Source of the DNA: Anisakis pegreffii
Lineage: Eukaryota > Nematoda > Chromadorea > Rhabditida > Anisakidae
Direction of reading: 5' to 3'
Assembly (NCBI GenBank): GCA_035041965.1
Contig: JAPYMA010000069.1
Coordinates: 62,001 to 126,000 of the forward strand
Length of the DNA stretch: 64,000 nucleotides
The notes under the pieces were generated by a model, which was given only the letters and a program-made list of their open reading frames with translations, was not told where the DNA came from and did not search any database. Made by a program: the position numbers and the translations under genes. Below, piece after piece: positions 1-20,081 of the stretch. Each line of letters starts with the position of its first letter. The first letter of the stretch is position 1.

Positions 1-3000
1 ACTGGATTCAAAGAGAATCGTGACTAAGACCAATCATTCCAAAAAAAATTCTTTGGTAAAAGCGGTCAAAATGGAAATCTCCTTCGGCAGAACTGTTTCG
101 AGATATTATCAGTAAAATGTTAAACTGAATTAATAAGGGTTTTCTTACCACACCGATTTCCACAGATAGTTCTTTGCAAGTTTTCTAGCAATCTAGACTA
201 ATGATCTTAACTTATATAAGAATCTTAAAGGTTCATTGAAATTATATTGTTCATAAATTAAACAAATGCAGTTGAAAACATCAAACTTTTATAGAGTGAA
301 ATTTTGGTTTGTGATCGGTTCGGTTTACGATAGATTCAAAACAAATAGATTCATCAATCTAATGAATGCATTCCAGAGAGATGAACAATATGCTTCAAAA
401 ATGAAAATTATTTTCATTTCAAAAAGATGAATTGGAAAATTCGTTCCAAAACACTTCCTTCAAGTCATCGGATTACGAATTTCGGAATTCGGATTACGAA
501 CTAAATTTTCAAGTTGTTCCGACTTGAGAACACTGCTCGATTTACGAACATTATTGACTGAAGTTAAGAAACTGTTGTCAAACTTTCAAGCAAAATGAAA
601 GGTACGAGAGGATTGATTCACAGGGGAATTGGCAGCGTTCGACGCATCGAACAGCATTCATCAAGTATTTCAGTCATTTGGGTTTCGGCGCAATGTATTT
701 CCTGATTTTCGTTACTAAAATGAGAGAAGAGTGGATTCGTGAAAGGTTATTTGAGGCATCTGCAATGAAACTGAGTAGGAAGTAGGCAGCACCAGGTTTC
801 ATCAGAAGAATTCTGCTAGGGTAATAAATCACAAGTAAAAAATTTGCAAAGGTTCTGAAGAATATGGGACAGTCTCCCGAAGCACTATTCCGGAAAATGC
901 TGAAGAAGATGATTATCTGATCCGAGTCCTATTTTCGGCTTTCGAACAACACATTCCGAACTTCAGAAACAATTTATCAGTGAAAGTGCAGATATTCTAA
1001 AAAATTTGCACCAAGAAAAATTGAGTTGACTGAAACGAATTACTTTGTTTGTTTTCGTAAACTGAGCTAGCATAATTTGAAGATATTTTTTAAGATATTC
1101 ATTTAAGAGCAATCCCCTATTATCGGTGAAACGATTCTTCAGCTTGTAAAACATCTGTATCATTCGTGGGCATCCATTTAACCGTGACAAGACCTTTCGC
1201 GTTGCCATTTGCGAGCTGTATACACGGCACGTAGTCTGTCATTATCTGCCTGAAGGAACTGCACGAGTTACCATCTGGCTGGAAATGGAATAACTGCGTT
1301 GCACAGAAGTGAACCAAACTCAGATTCATGAGTGTTTTAAAAAATACCCACGAAATAAGAGTGGACAAATTAATGTGACGATGATTCGAAAAAAAAATGT
1401 TTGTTGTCTACAAGTTGATTCGGAGCCTGTTTTTTAATCCACTAATAAACCTGAACGATGAACTTCAAAAACCTGATATATCCACATCTTCGATCAATGA
1501 TTCGTCATCAGTGATAAAAACATCTAGTGAAGAAGTTGGGCAGAACCTATTATCTATCAGATGGACTTTTATCCTTTCAAAGGTGATATTGACGTGTGTT
1601 GTCATCAATTGATAATCAATAACGATGCTCTTTAGGAGTTCATCAATCATGACTAATCAATACCTATGAAAAACAACGAAGAACGCTTATTAAATTGATG
1701 CTTTGTGTCATTTTCGTGCATACCACAATCTTTGTGCTGTTGTTCACTCCATAGTGGATACTAGTGTGGTGCGCGGATCGGAGAATTCCGGGGACCCCGT
1801 CCCCAAAGCCCGGCTCCCAACTTTTTTCGAGCCGACCACATTTTCGAGCTCCCCAACTGGAAAATTTCTGCCCTGATTTAGCACCTCGCTGATGCATACC
1901 ACATTCAACATCCCCTCATTTAGCCTTCAATACCCTTCTTAAAATATGATATTGTTTCTTCAAAGGCACTACTGTCACCCTTGAGAAAACCGGTCTTTCC
2001 TAATGATAAGATTATCTATCACCCAAGACGGTTATTTCGCCTGCAGAATAAAACAACAACAAACACTATCGCCCTGCCATCAACATTCTTGTCTCCAATG
2101 AACTCCAGTTGCTATCGAATAGTGCTAATGAATTCCTAACTGAATTTGCTACAGTACCAAACCTCGCCTCTCTAATCACTAAATCCAAAATTCAATACTT
2201 TGCTTGCTCACCGACTTTTACTGTAGGGTGACCTTATCAATCTTATTTATTGCTGTCCAATGATCTCATATTAAGATTCATGAACTGGTCGTCATTTTAT
2301 TCTTGCCGTATGTTAACCATTCCAGTCCGCCCGAGCGATGCGCAGCCGCGCTTATCTATTGCAGTGTGCGTATATTAGCAAACATATGACACGCCCTTTT
2401 GCAAACGGTCACACCAACTGGAAGGGTCGTTAATGACTGCGGTGTATCTTTCGACAGCTGTGTCTCTTGCTTGAGGATGTGATCGAATGTGAACTCTAGC
2501 AGTTGAAGTATTGTTGATATGAAATGCAATTACATATGATTAATAATGATCATGAATCAAATAATGAGTGTTTTTTGCTGTATTAAGTTTGACGACAGGG
2601 TTCGTTTGATCTCATTCGATAGTCAAACAATGCGATTAGGAAATTTTGTGTGTTAATAACTTGTTTATTTTGACTGAGTGAGAAGTTAGCATATGATTCT
2701 GTGATGTGCTTATCAGCCCAGTGAACTTTACCGATGGGACAGAAAAAATAATGAGATTGTTGAATGCGTCATGACAGTAGTCTGATAGGGCTAGGGCTAA
2801 CGCTGAATACATCAAAAGTGACGAGAATAGCTTAACAAATGGATCGTTCAAGTGATTTTGATTAATTTTCTGGTAGCTTTTTTTCATTACGCACATTAAC
2901 GAAACAGTGTGATGCTGTTGCGGTTGGGATAATCCATGTTCGCTGATTTAATTGAATCAAATTGAAATGTCCTCCCGTCCCACCCCCTCTAAATGCGTTC

Positions 3001-3765
3001 AGTTTGTTCAGCCATGAAAAACTCATGCTGCATAACATAGTCTAAATCCAACGGGGCGGAAAGCCAAACAGAACTCACAAAGCCTTCACTTCAACGAGCC
3101 GAACAAAAACAATGAGATTCAGCGATGAATTTTTCTCATTCAAGTCTATTAGCTGTCTGCGTTTCCAATCCGTTGTATCGATTCATTTCGATCGGATAAT
3201 TTTGATGCGTCATTTATTTGCGTTCGCTATAGAAGAAGATCACTTATTATCAATATTTGCATGTAAGTTCTCAAATGAACTGTTAAAAATCAGAATATAG
3301 TCACCAACGCAGTGACAACACAGTGGAAGTGTTGTGATGCGTATACGATGTTATGATAAGTCACATAAACATTCCTGGTATTTCGATGATGACTTCACAG
3401 TTATCACCAGATTGTAATCATTCCCTGAAAGGAGTTTGTTCAAGGTTAGATTCACTCATCTTCTAGTGCTCGTTTGTTCTAAAGGAATCGTTGATCTTTT
3501 CTTGTTTGAAAATGTTCATTTCGGAGTAAGGACTCATTGTTCCTATCGGTCTTTATTTAATTCCCTACACTGGAATACTTTTTGATACTTAAACGATCCT
3601 TTTTGCCACATTTTAATAAGACTCTTTACCAAACACAAGAATCTGATTTCATGATAGATTTTCGTATTTATTTACAAACATTTTGACGGAAATTTGTGGT
3701 GAGCAACAAGAGATCTAATATGTAAAGTATCAAAATGAATTAATAACATTGATTGGTGATAACAG
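1..3765. other. Intergenic region, no supportable gene
   Basis: I see no exon chain with good splice sites and no protein family match on either strand here. Open frames are short and lack coding character. A degenerate GC-richer repeat sits at about 1763-1905 (listed separately). The end of the interval probably holds the 5' untranslated sequence or first exon of the PI4K-beta gene, but I could not place its start codon. Confidence 0.55.
1763..1905 (+). repeat. Short dispersed repeat, copy 1 (TA-flanked)
   Basis: The left end reads TAGTGTGGTGCGCGGA and the interior contains a block resembling CCGACTTTTTTCGAGCCGAC. The same layout, in the same orientation and clearly alignable, occurs at 35117-35264. 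The right end here is decayed (GCATACCACA against the CGCACCACAC of the other copy). A TA dinucleotide at the edge is compatible with a Tc1/mariner-type miniature element, but this is an inference. GC content is well above the surroundings. Confidence 0.55.
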
Positions 3766-10689
<6,924 letters not shown>

Positions 10690-12781
10690 ATTTTTTCATA
10701 TGCTCTTCATTTGCCATCGTTATTATTGTATTTTCGTTATTATCGTCGTCATCGTTATTATTTTTGATAATTTTTTTATTCTTTGAAGAAATTTATTTTA
10801 TTGTTCTCTTCCGTTCATTCACAAAGCCCGCGAATTTGCATATTTTTCGAAGCAGAATCATTTTTCCTTATTCCAATTTCTCAAATTATTCCAAAATTTT
10901 TGAATTGAAATCGATTTTTGATTGTAATCAATGACTGATCATCGTTTGAATTTGATTCTGTCACGATCAGGATGGAGTAATCTCATCGTCATTTCAAGGG
11001 TAACTAACATGTAATTATGTCGTTGCGTTGAATGTTATGTTTGTATTCATTTGTAATAAATTGCCATACTTTTGATTTCTTGTTTTTGTTACTGATCACT
11101 GTATATGTAGTGTTTTATCGAGTAGAACGGTTGTGCGTTGAGAATGTATTCGTTGCATGTGCTAGGTTGCCTCCTTTAGCCAGTTTGCTTCATTGAAACT
11201 CCGGTAAATGTTATCATTCGAATGTTTAACGTATCTCAAAAATTCGTCTTGTATCCTTACTGAGTTCGTCGTTAATTTAGCGAGATGTGCTTGTTCAAAT
11301 GCATGACTTGTACAGTTGAAACTTAATGGATGTTGGGAAGTATTAATTGAATATAAAACTTTCAATTCACAATGGTTTAGATTAAAGCGAGACATTTTTT
11401 GCGTAAGACAGTCGAAAATTTTTGAATGACAGTCGTTTTTAGAAACAGAATTGATTTTTCGAAGAATTTTGTATTGCCATATTCATATGATTGAACTTAT
11501 GAAATTTTTAAAGTTAGTGTTGGTTAGATTTTTACGATCAAATTCTTATGCTTCAAGAAAATTTTCATGTTTAGCAATAACTTTCATCAATATACAATGA
11601 AAATCTCAAATAATTAAAAAAGCATAGATTTGTTTATTTGAAGTTGAATGTTGTCGAATTGAAGACGGCTTTAATGGGAATGCATCATTCCCGAACAACC
11701 CCTCTCCGAGTGATTATTGTATTCGAGTTGAAAGTTATTTTGTTTGGTGTTATGTGATTTGACCATGTGTCGCTCGTTTCGCAGTTATTTTCTTCTTAAT
11801 ATCCATCGCTTTCATGTTTTTTAAGACTCATTTTTCATTGTTATGCATACATTTAGCTACTTATCTCTCTATCAGTTCATGTACTAACTGTTTGTTGGTG
11901 TCATTACAATAATGAACTTTTCGAAGATTTTCTAATGAAATTTGAAAGGGTGAAAAATTTCTTGAAAATTTAATCAAAAGCAAAATTCTATTTGTATTTG
12001 TGAGAAAATTGCGAATAATATTTTACGTAGCGCAATGCTAATAAGAGGATACATTTCCGTTCTGAAAAATGTGTCATTCAATCTGGTTATGTTCTACCTG
12101 TTAATTGTGAAGTTTTGTAGTCTTGAAATGATTTCAACGAATTTGTTTTCCCGTGAATTTATTCAGTTTTGAATGAACTATCGATTCATTCCAATTGATT
12201 TCGTTTTGATTCTATTTGTATTTTTGCATTGTCATCTAAAAATATTTGCGTATTTTTTGTTTCCATCAATATTCTTATTGTATAATCCTTGCCATTGAAT
12301 GCACAAAATTTCAGTCATCTTCTCAGCTCACAATCGGAGTATCACAATGTTTTCATTGTTTTTAGATGCACATCAATATGCTTTTATTGACTTCCTCTGC
12401 CGTTCCTCGGTCTTGCTGTGCGATTTACTTGCTTATTTGTAATATTATCATGTAATTGCATCTCGAATTATTCGGTGCACTCAGAGATGAAACACTGAGC
12501 TTGCTTAAGAAAGTTTATAGTTTGTGATATTCCTTCACTACTGACGCTAGCACTTGATAGGAATGCTCTTTTCACTCCTGATCGTCATCAGTTTCATTTT
12601 TCGTTGGATTCTCTCATAGTTTCTTGAGAAATGTTTTTATTTTCATCAACTGTTGTGAAACTGGACTTCTATCGTAAATAGTAATTGGTTGTTGTCCCCT
12701 TTTTTGTTAATTTACAGATTACTTTGATGATTTGATTTGTTTTTTGTATAGCCAGTTGTCTGTTGTATTTGATTGCTAGCA

Positions 12782-12820
<39 letters not shown>

Positions 12821-13737
12821 GATGGAATATGTATCCTTTTTCCATTAAAGCATGCACAACTCTTCGCAGTGGTGCTCGAAAGATTTTCGTCGAGAAAAAG
12901 ATGTACACATTAATTCAGCCTTAATCAGTAGGACTGTGTTGTCGATTGAGTGGATCTTTGAATATCTTTTATGGTTGTTTTCATCTGAAATTAACATCTT
13001 ATGAAGCCATCAATAATTAACAGTTGTTTCATCATTCGTTGTGTTTGTTCACTCAAAGTATTCATCGAAGCGGATTGTATTTAACGGATAAATTTGATTT
13101 GTTTCATTTCTCCAATGAACAGTGTACGTATATGTGTTCGTGCTATTTTTGCTCATAAATGAGTTGAATCAATTATATCGCGGTGAGTATCGCTTGAACT
13201 TTCTTGTCTCATATAAAAAACTTCTGTGTTCTGATTTTTGCATTGTAAAATAAATTTGTTTACCGTGTAACTTCATCAGGATTAATAATGAACAAAATAA
13301 TCATTCAAATAATTTATTCACTCTTTTGAGACCACTGATTTATCGATGTTCATATAGCCCGTGTTCTGCACTACTCAGTGCTACGGTCAAAGGAGCAATA
13401 ATAGTGAAACGTGATACCGACAGTGACGTTAATTCGAAAATGTTAACAGCTGATAAGAGTAATTAAATGCTATAGACAAGTGGCGATAATCAAAGTGAAG
13501 TTTTGTGATGGAATACATTTGAAGGCTTAGATCGAGCCATGTGTTTAGTAGACGACTCAGGCCAGGTATGAGCCTCAGCCCGAATTTCTTTCTATCGCCT
13601 CTTGCAATAAGCCATCAAAATGAAAGTGATATTATTTTTGATGTTATTGAAAGTATAACAGTGAATTATAAACATAAATATCGATATAGAAGTGTATAAC
13701 AACAGGAGCAGTGATAACAACAATTGTTTGCTATGAA
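10690..13737. other. Intergenic region between convergent genes
   Basis: This 3-kb stretch lies between the 3' ends of PI4K-beta (+) and the sugar transporter (-). It is very AT-rich. I see no exon chain, only a TAA trinucleotide run near 12.8 kb. It should contain the 3' UTRs of both genes, but no polyadenylation site could be chosen with confidence. Confidence 0.6.
12783..12820. repeat. (TAA)n microsatellite
   Basis: About twelve uninterrupted TAA units in an intergenic region. Nothing suggests a function. Confidence 0.95.
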
Positions 13738-16700
13738 TTATGCAGGTGCTTGAGAAAGAGTTCGGCGTTCATCGTTAATGTACCTTCGTCGTTTGTCGTC
13801 GTCATCCATGAACAACGTTTCAACATCCTCAATTTGAAACCCTGTTGTCTCAGGCATATGGAAGTAGAATATCACTAATCCAATGGATGAAAGGCCTGCG
13901 TAAAGCATGAATGTACCTGAAAGTATTATTTACGAAGCTTCAAACAACTCGATTGATCAGTGCTAAAACTCCGAATGTGATTATTTAAATTCATTCAAGG
14001 CTAAACTCAGAAGTGTTCTGTACAATATTGCTGTAAATGTAACAAATATCAACTGCTTTTGATTACATCGAAAAATTTTCTGCTCCATAAGAAAATATTT
14101 GACTATTTTGTGCGCTGATGCAGTTTATTGGAGTACATAGTTCAATATGTACATAGTTCATGAAATCTTAACGATGGTTCTTCGATAACTCAGAGTAAGC
14201 AACAGTTGAGCAAAAATAACTTTTCCATGCTTCTTTAATGAGTTAGAAACATTAGTCGATGTGAAATTAACTGCAGATCAGAATTATCATCTATTCCTGG
14301 ACATAAATTCAAAGTAATTATGCAAAGCGATATTCACCGTATTTAGTGATAGACTGACGAAGAGTCAAGAACGTCAATGATACGAGTAGATTGAACATCC
14401 AGTTGGTGAACGTTGACAGCGAAACACAAGTACCACGTGCCCACAACGGATACACTTCTGCGTTAAATACCCACGGCATCGGTCCAATACCTTGACAGTT
14501 CAACGTTTATTTTAAATGCAAATAATTTAGATGAAGGCAACTGGCAATCACTGAGGTACACCTATCAGATAACTGGAATGAATAAATGATGAATAAATTA
14601 CGAAAAGTTCCGTAAAATTTACCGAATGAATAACCAAGAATGTAGAGAACCATCACAACAATTGGAACTGCGGTAAATTTGGTTATGCAGTAATTATTCG
14701 CAAATTTATACTCACTTTCTTGCGAATTCACCTTCAATATCAACAAACAATAATTTTTTTGAAGTTCAAAATCTTGCAGTTAATTTAACTTGATATACAT
14801 TTAAGTTAGTGGATCGTTATGAAAATCATTGCCTTAGTGTTATAAATTAAAACACTTCTTTTAATCAGTGTTTCACTGAAATGATAATGATTGGAAAGAG
14901 TATACTGCTGATGTTGGAGAGAGCATTTTTTGTTACGGATAGATTCAGATCGTAAATTAGGTGCGACAAAATCGAATGCGTAAATTCAGAACATTTGATG
15001 ATTCGATCACGTATGTTTTTAATCACTGAGAAAGGGTAGTTCGCGGCAGTGGATAGTATTGCATCAGTGAAGTATGAGTTAAGGTATTGTACGAGCGAAT
15101 TAGTAGCATACCTTACAGTAACCGACAGTCGAATGGTCTATATCATTTATATTGACAGGCAAGCATTGTCCAACGATTGAGGTATTACTAGGTGTTGAGC
15201 AAAATCCGCAATACTCACTTTCAGTACACGATCCACAATTGCTATAATTAGTCAATAGTTGTTAATCACACAATCAGAAGTGATGTTGTTGTATATCACC
15301 TCACATTACCGTTGATCATAAAAAGCTCTAAAACGCTAACTCATATTATCTACCTGCCATAAAAGTCAAGGAAGAAAGAGAATGGAATGCGCATTCATGG
15401 AGTCCAACTTATTGCAACCAAAATATTGTTTTTCACCGATGTTATTCTCAATAATTCTTATATTTGCCACAAAAAATAAGCGCTCTGATTAATGACAAGG
15501 CAACGCATTTTTTAAATGAGGACTTATTGGAATGCACTAAAAAAGATTCTTGCTGCTGAGCAATTGTCAACGGAGTGACTCGTGAGATTAGTCATTTTGC
15601 AATTTTTATTCGATAAGAGTGGAGATGAAATTGAAAATTTTATTTTTATCCCGTAGTATGATCACATAAACCGTTTGCATCAAATGATACCTGTGCGATG
15701 CACATTCGCTTATTGCCGCGTTACTTTCAGTGCCATTGAAATCAATGCCATCATATTTATGCACTGAAAAGATGAACGATTTCAGAAAATGTACTGAAAG
15801 AGGGGATAATTTCAATTGTTCAGATTTTCATATTTTTTTCTTTAATCGTATGCATATTCATAATTTTACGCTCGATAGATACTCAACATATTCATTAATT
15901 ACATCGGATGCATCAATGTTTCGTAAGTAAATGATGATCCCTTTCAATAAGTTATCCAGGAACTTCTACCAGCAATATTCAACACTGCCACTTTATCACG
16001 ATATTAACTCACTGACTGATATTAGGTAATTTATTCGTGTTGAAATGCTGCACAGTTATTATTCGAGTTATTATTTCGCACAGTCGTAATGACACTCATT
16101 CTAATTCGTGAATTATTAGACAGTTATTATCGAGACAGTTATTCTATTTCGTACATTCGAGTTATGATTTGCCAGAGTCGTGATGCGAGCTTATACCTTA
16201 TAGTTGTCCCTCGGCGTCAACAATTGGAATATCCTCAACTTAACATTTCAGTGCATCACCATGCATTATTCAATATGCACAATTTTCGCATTTCATATCT
16301 GCTCAGAAGGCAGCATTAGGTCTACGCTTACCGTGTAAATCAGTGGTTCTCATGCTGTTGCGCTCCATGCTCCATTTCGACGTATGGCCAACTGCAACTC
16401 CCCTCCCTCCCCCTTTCCCCTTGTCTGATATTCATTTACTTCCGCGCGACAAATGAGAATAATGAAGAATGTCAGCGGAATTTGCTGGCAAGAATTTATT
16501 GCTTGATGAAGAGAATCATTTCCTTGTGTTTAAACAAGTATTTTGAGAGTATCATTGGAGAACTGTGGAAGAATTATGGGAAAAAATCCATCAACAATGA
16601 TTTGCCAATTTCTGCAATTCCCCCACACCCTCAAATCCCCACTTCCTTCACGGGAACTTTGACTTCTGTGAGAACCACTGACATAGATAATGAAACCGTA

Positions 16701-19700
16701 TCTTGATCAATGAAGTTATTACGGAGAAATGAATGTATATTAATGAAGTTTTAATAAAGAAATAAAGTTGAAATGTTGACATGAATCAACAACAGCTGAT
16801 TGACTGTCGATAAGGTAGAATGCTGCACCCATCATCAACAACGTGACAACAACACTGAGCAGCGATGACAGTAGAACCCTCCTTCGTCCGAGCCGTTCGA
16901 TAAGACCCATCGGTGCAAATGTACCTATGGCTTGTACAGCTGCAACGAGACAACTTTACCTCATTTCAATACAACGCTTCAAATTTGACTCTAATTTTGT
17001 ATGGATGATGCACCACGAGGACTCATCGTTAATGAATTTTAATTCCGATTTGTGGTCGTTATTGGTGATTGATTTCGAATACAGATTAAAACTAATTCTG
17101 TGTTGTGAAACTTAGTAATATCAGTTTCAAGACCTTATTACTTTTAGGTATGACAAAAACATTTAAAATGAATGATAATATTTGTACTCACATGAAACAG
17201 CACAAGATATCCAAATTGTTTTAATTTTGTCCTCAACACCCGATGCCCGAATTATTGTTCCAGTATAATAGCTACAAAAGCAATCATCGAATACGATGCT
17301 TTCACTGATCAAGTCATTGCTATTCATAATAATGAAATCAGATGAGAATGAAACCCAATTATAGAAACAAATTTGATCAATATTATCAGATTGTCAAACT
17401 CTGCGTTTTACTGATCATTTTTTCGCTCATGGTGTACGTAGATCAGAGTGAAATAAGGAGTGATTCTATGGAATCAAGCGGAATCGATGAAAAACAAACA
17501 AGTTTAAATATTTGGCATCTGATCGAAATATTTTTGAATGTACATGATGGGAATTGATAACTAAAATGACGAAGTGTGATAACATTAGGAGATGAATTTT
17601 AAATCAGTACGCTAAAGAATGGAATAATTTTGAGAGGTATGCCAAAAGTTCAGAAAATGATTTTAAGGAATCTAACAGTATCGTATTGATGCCAGCCAAC
17701 TGCTGAAACATCTGCAAGGCGCATCCAACGATAAGTGCTCTTCGTACATGAGTTGTCTTCAAGACGCGTTTAATAACGAATGAATCCTCTGAAAATGATC
17801 TTTTCTTCTCAATTCTTTTGAAAAAGCGTCAAATTCTCAAATTTATATAGAGGCATCACAGCTAATTTTAGTTTATACTACGTTACAATTGCCAATTGTA
17901 TCTCATATCATGATAATTCAGCAACAAATGGATTCATTGCTATCTGAAGTACATCTTAGAACGTGTATTGTGGGCCTAGAAAATGGAACTTCCAAATGGA
18001 AAGAAGTGAAAAAATGAAATTGTGACGAAGAAAAGTGAATAGCAAACCGATTGATGCGCGCGATTGTTTTTCTGCTTCAACACTTTTCGAGATGTTATCT
18101 GCTTCGTAATTGATCCAGTCCTCATCGTCGCCATATATTTTCGTTAAGACAACTCTTGCTTGATCCTCACTTCGGATTGTTGTCAAGAAACGCGGTGTTT
18201 CGGGTGAGAACAAGAAACAAACAAACTGAAATCATCATTTCACAATGTTACCGCATCATCACATGATTCCATATCCAATAAACTGCTGTTCTATAAAGGA
18301 CGGGATTCGTTTGGGAGCAAGAACAAGAGCAAGCACTGAACTGTCATGATGCACAATAAATGAAGTGAGAATCTTTACTTGAATGGCTGATGGAATAGCT
18401 GCAAATCCGAACATAAGTCGCCAGCCGATGTTCTCGGGATCATAATGCGCAAACCATGCAGCAAGGGCATTTGCGACAACAAATCCAAATGCGATCATGA
18501 ACTGGTAGATGGTTATCAACGTTCCTCTTATATGTGATGGTGATGCTTCACTGATATAAACTGGAATTATCATCGATGCGAAACCTGAAATTGAACGACT
18601 TCATCAGTTACTGATTTGCAACTGATTGTTACTTTGGTACGACTACCCGTGGAACAATGTTGATTCAATACTAATGTGACTTCATTCGAACCATTGAATC
18701 TATGCAAAGTAATTTGTGAATAATAGTTCTTAAGAAAATTCAGTGATTGTCCTGATCGCAAAATCCACTGAGTTTATTCTAAAGTGCAAAAGCCTAACTT
18801 GAGCTTAGGACAGCTGCTTAATTGATTAAATCGTTACAAATGATCGAATCGCTTCGTATCCGCATACGAACATATTGATTCATCTTTGGCATGTATATAT
18901 TAGGGTTTGCATGGGATCCCGGGATTATAGTTCTGATCCCGATCCCGGTTGCTCGATCCCGGGATTATCCCGGGATCAAAAATCGATCCAGGGATTAAAT
19001 CCCGATCACGGGATTGAAAAATCGTCGGGATTTTACAAACCCTAGTATATATCCTTGGTATATATATCACAGTACATATCCTTCACTATTATGATTCAAC
19101 ATAAATGAAATAATCGGTACCGATTGCAATTCCGAGCAGAATTCTACCGCCAAACAACGTCCACCGATCAGGCGCAGCACCACACATCACTGCACCAATG
19201 GTGAATGTGGCACTCGCGATTAGAATCACCATTCGACGACCAAAATAATCACCACTTTTACCTTGATTAATGAATCGCTTCAGTCACCATTGAAAAATTT
19301 AATATCAGTTTGATTGAAATGATAATTACTCATCAGTTTTGCTGTTTAAAAGTGCTGATGAAGGAGACAAGAAAATAGAGTCTGCACTCAAAAACTGCGA
19401 TGCTTAAATGAACAGTGGAAAAGAATGGAGTAACAAAATCAAGTCTCACTTCCTCGTACCGCCATATACTTCTCAAATGTCCACAATATGAAATTTGAGC
19501 TTATTATAAACTGTACTCAACCCATTTTCTCAATACTCAGCCCTCTTTGTTTTCTTGGTGGAACAATGAAAAGATTCGAAAAATGAATGAAACAACAATC
19601 GAAATTCAATTCCCAATTACCAGCTACAAGCGCAGATAGCCCAGCCATTCCTGGTGTAATACTGATTATTAGTTCTTGCCAAAACGTTGACAAAGGGCCT

Positions 19701-20081
19701 ATCTGCTTGTTTTGTGGTAGGTAAAGCATTGCACTGAAAAATAGAAAAATTTATCTCTGCTTAATCGAGACCTCAATCCCATTGTACCGAAGATTCCTTC
19801 GTAAAATGTTGAAATTAATGCACGATGAGTATCTAGTTAGCGAACATAAATTTCAGAAGTAACAACTGAAACTTGTAGCAGACAGTCATATAGTGAAGTG
19901 CACATCGATAAAAATTAACTGATTTGCAAATGAAAATGAACCTCGAGACAATTCCGGTATCATATCCAAACAATAGTCCACCAATACAAGCCAGTATTGT
20001 TAATAGATATACGTATAGAGTGGTAGGTGGACGAGACGAAGGTTTTTGTTGAGTTGAACCCACCGAAAATACTTGCACCAT
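13738..20081 (-). CDS. MFS sugar transporter, proton/myo-inositol cotransporter type
   Basis: This is a 12-TM major facilitator of the sugar-porter family, most like HMIT/SLC2A13, at the plasma membrane. Exons in transcription order: 20081-19942, 19733-19621, 19261-19121, 18584-18379, 18225-18048, 17788-17677, 17271-17192, 16939-16794, 15241-15112, 14731-14623, 14490-14338, 13916-13738. The start MVQVFSVGS is the first ATG before the first TM segment. Signatures: [13 protein letters not shown] (TM1), DYFGRR after TM2, [22 protein letters not shown] after TM6, [19 protein letters not shown] (TM7), LIERLGRRR (loop 8-9), [18 protein letters not shown] (TM10), and a [12 protein letters not shown] tail. 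The large extracellular loop 9-10 is cysteine-rich ([13 protein letters not shown]), as in HMIT proteins, which supports this call over a plain glucose transporter. The chain gives roughly 560 residues. Between exons 16939-16794 and 15241-15112 the phases do not match, so one small exon is missing from my model. Two transposon-like elements sit in its introns. Confidence 0.92.
16341..16680 (+). mobile_element. hAT-like non-autonomous element A (340 bp)
   Basis: The ends are inverted: CAGTGGTTCTCA at 16341 and TGAGAACCACTG ending at 16680. CAGTGGTTCTCA is the terminal motif typical of Charlie-type hAT elements. The flanking octamers gtgtaaat and acatagat agree at four of eight positions, and all four differences are transitions, so a decayed target duplication is possible but not shown. 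There is no transposase ORF. It lies in an intron of the sugar transporter. Its ends match elements B and C in this window. Confidence 0.8.
18901..19044 (+). mobile_element. hAT-like miniature element with GGGAT-rich core (144 bp)
   Basis: Inverted ends TAGGGTTTGCA and TACAAACCCTA are flanked by an exact 8-bp direct repeat, gtatatat (18893-18900 and 19045-19052), the duplication size of hAT transposases. The interior is filled with GGGAT/ATCCC words that form nested palindromes around CCCGGG. There is no coding capacity. It sits in a sugar transporter intron. The flanks are TA-rich, so a chance match of the octamer is not excluded, but its position exactly at both inverted ends argues against that. 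Confidence 0.85.
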
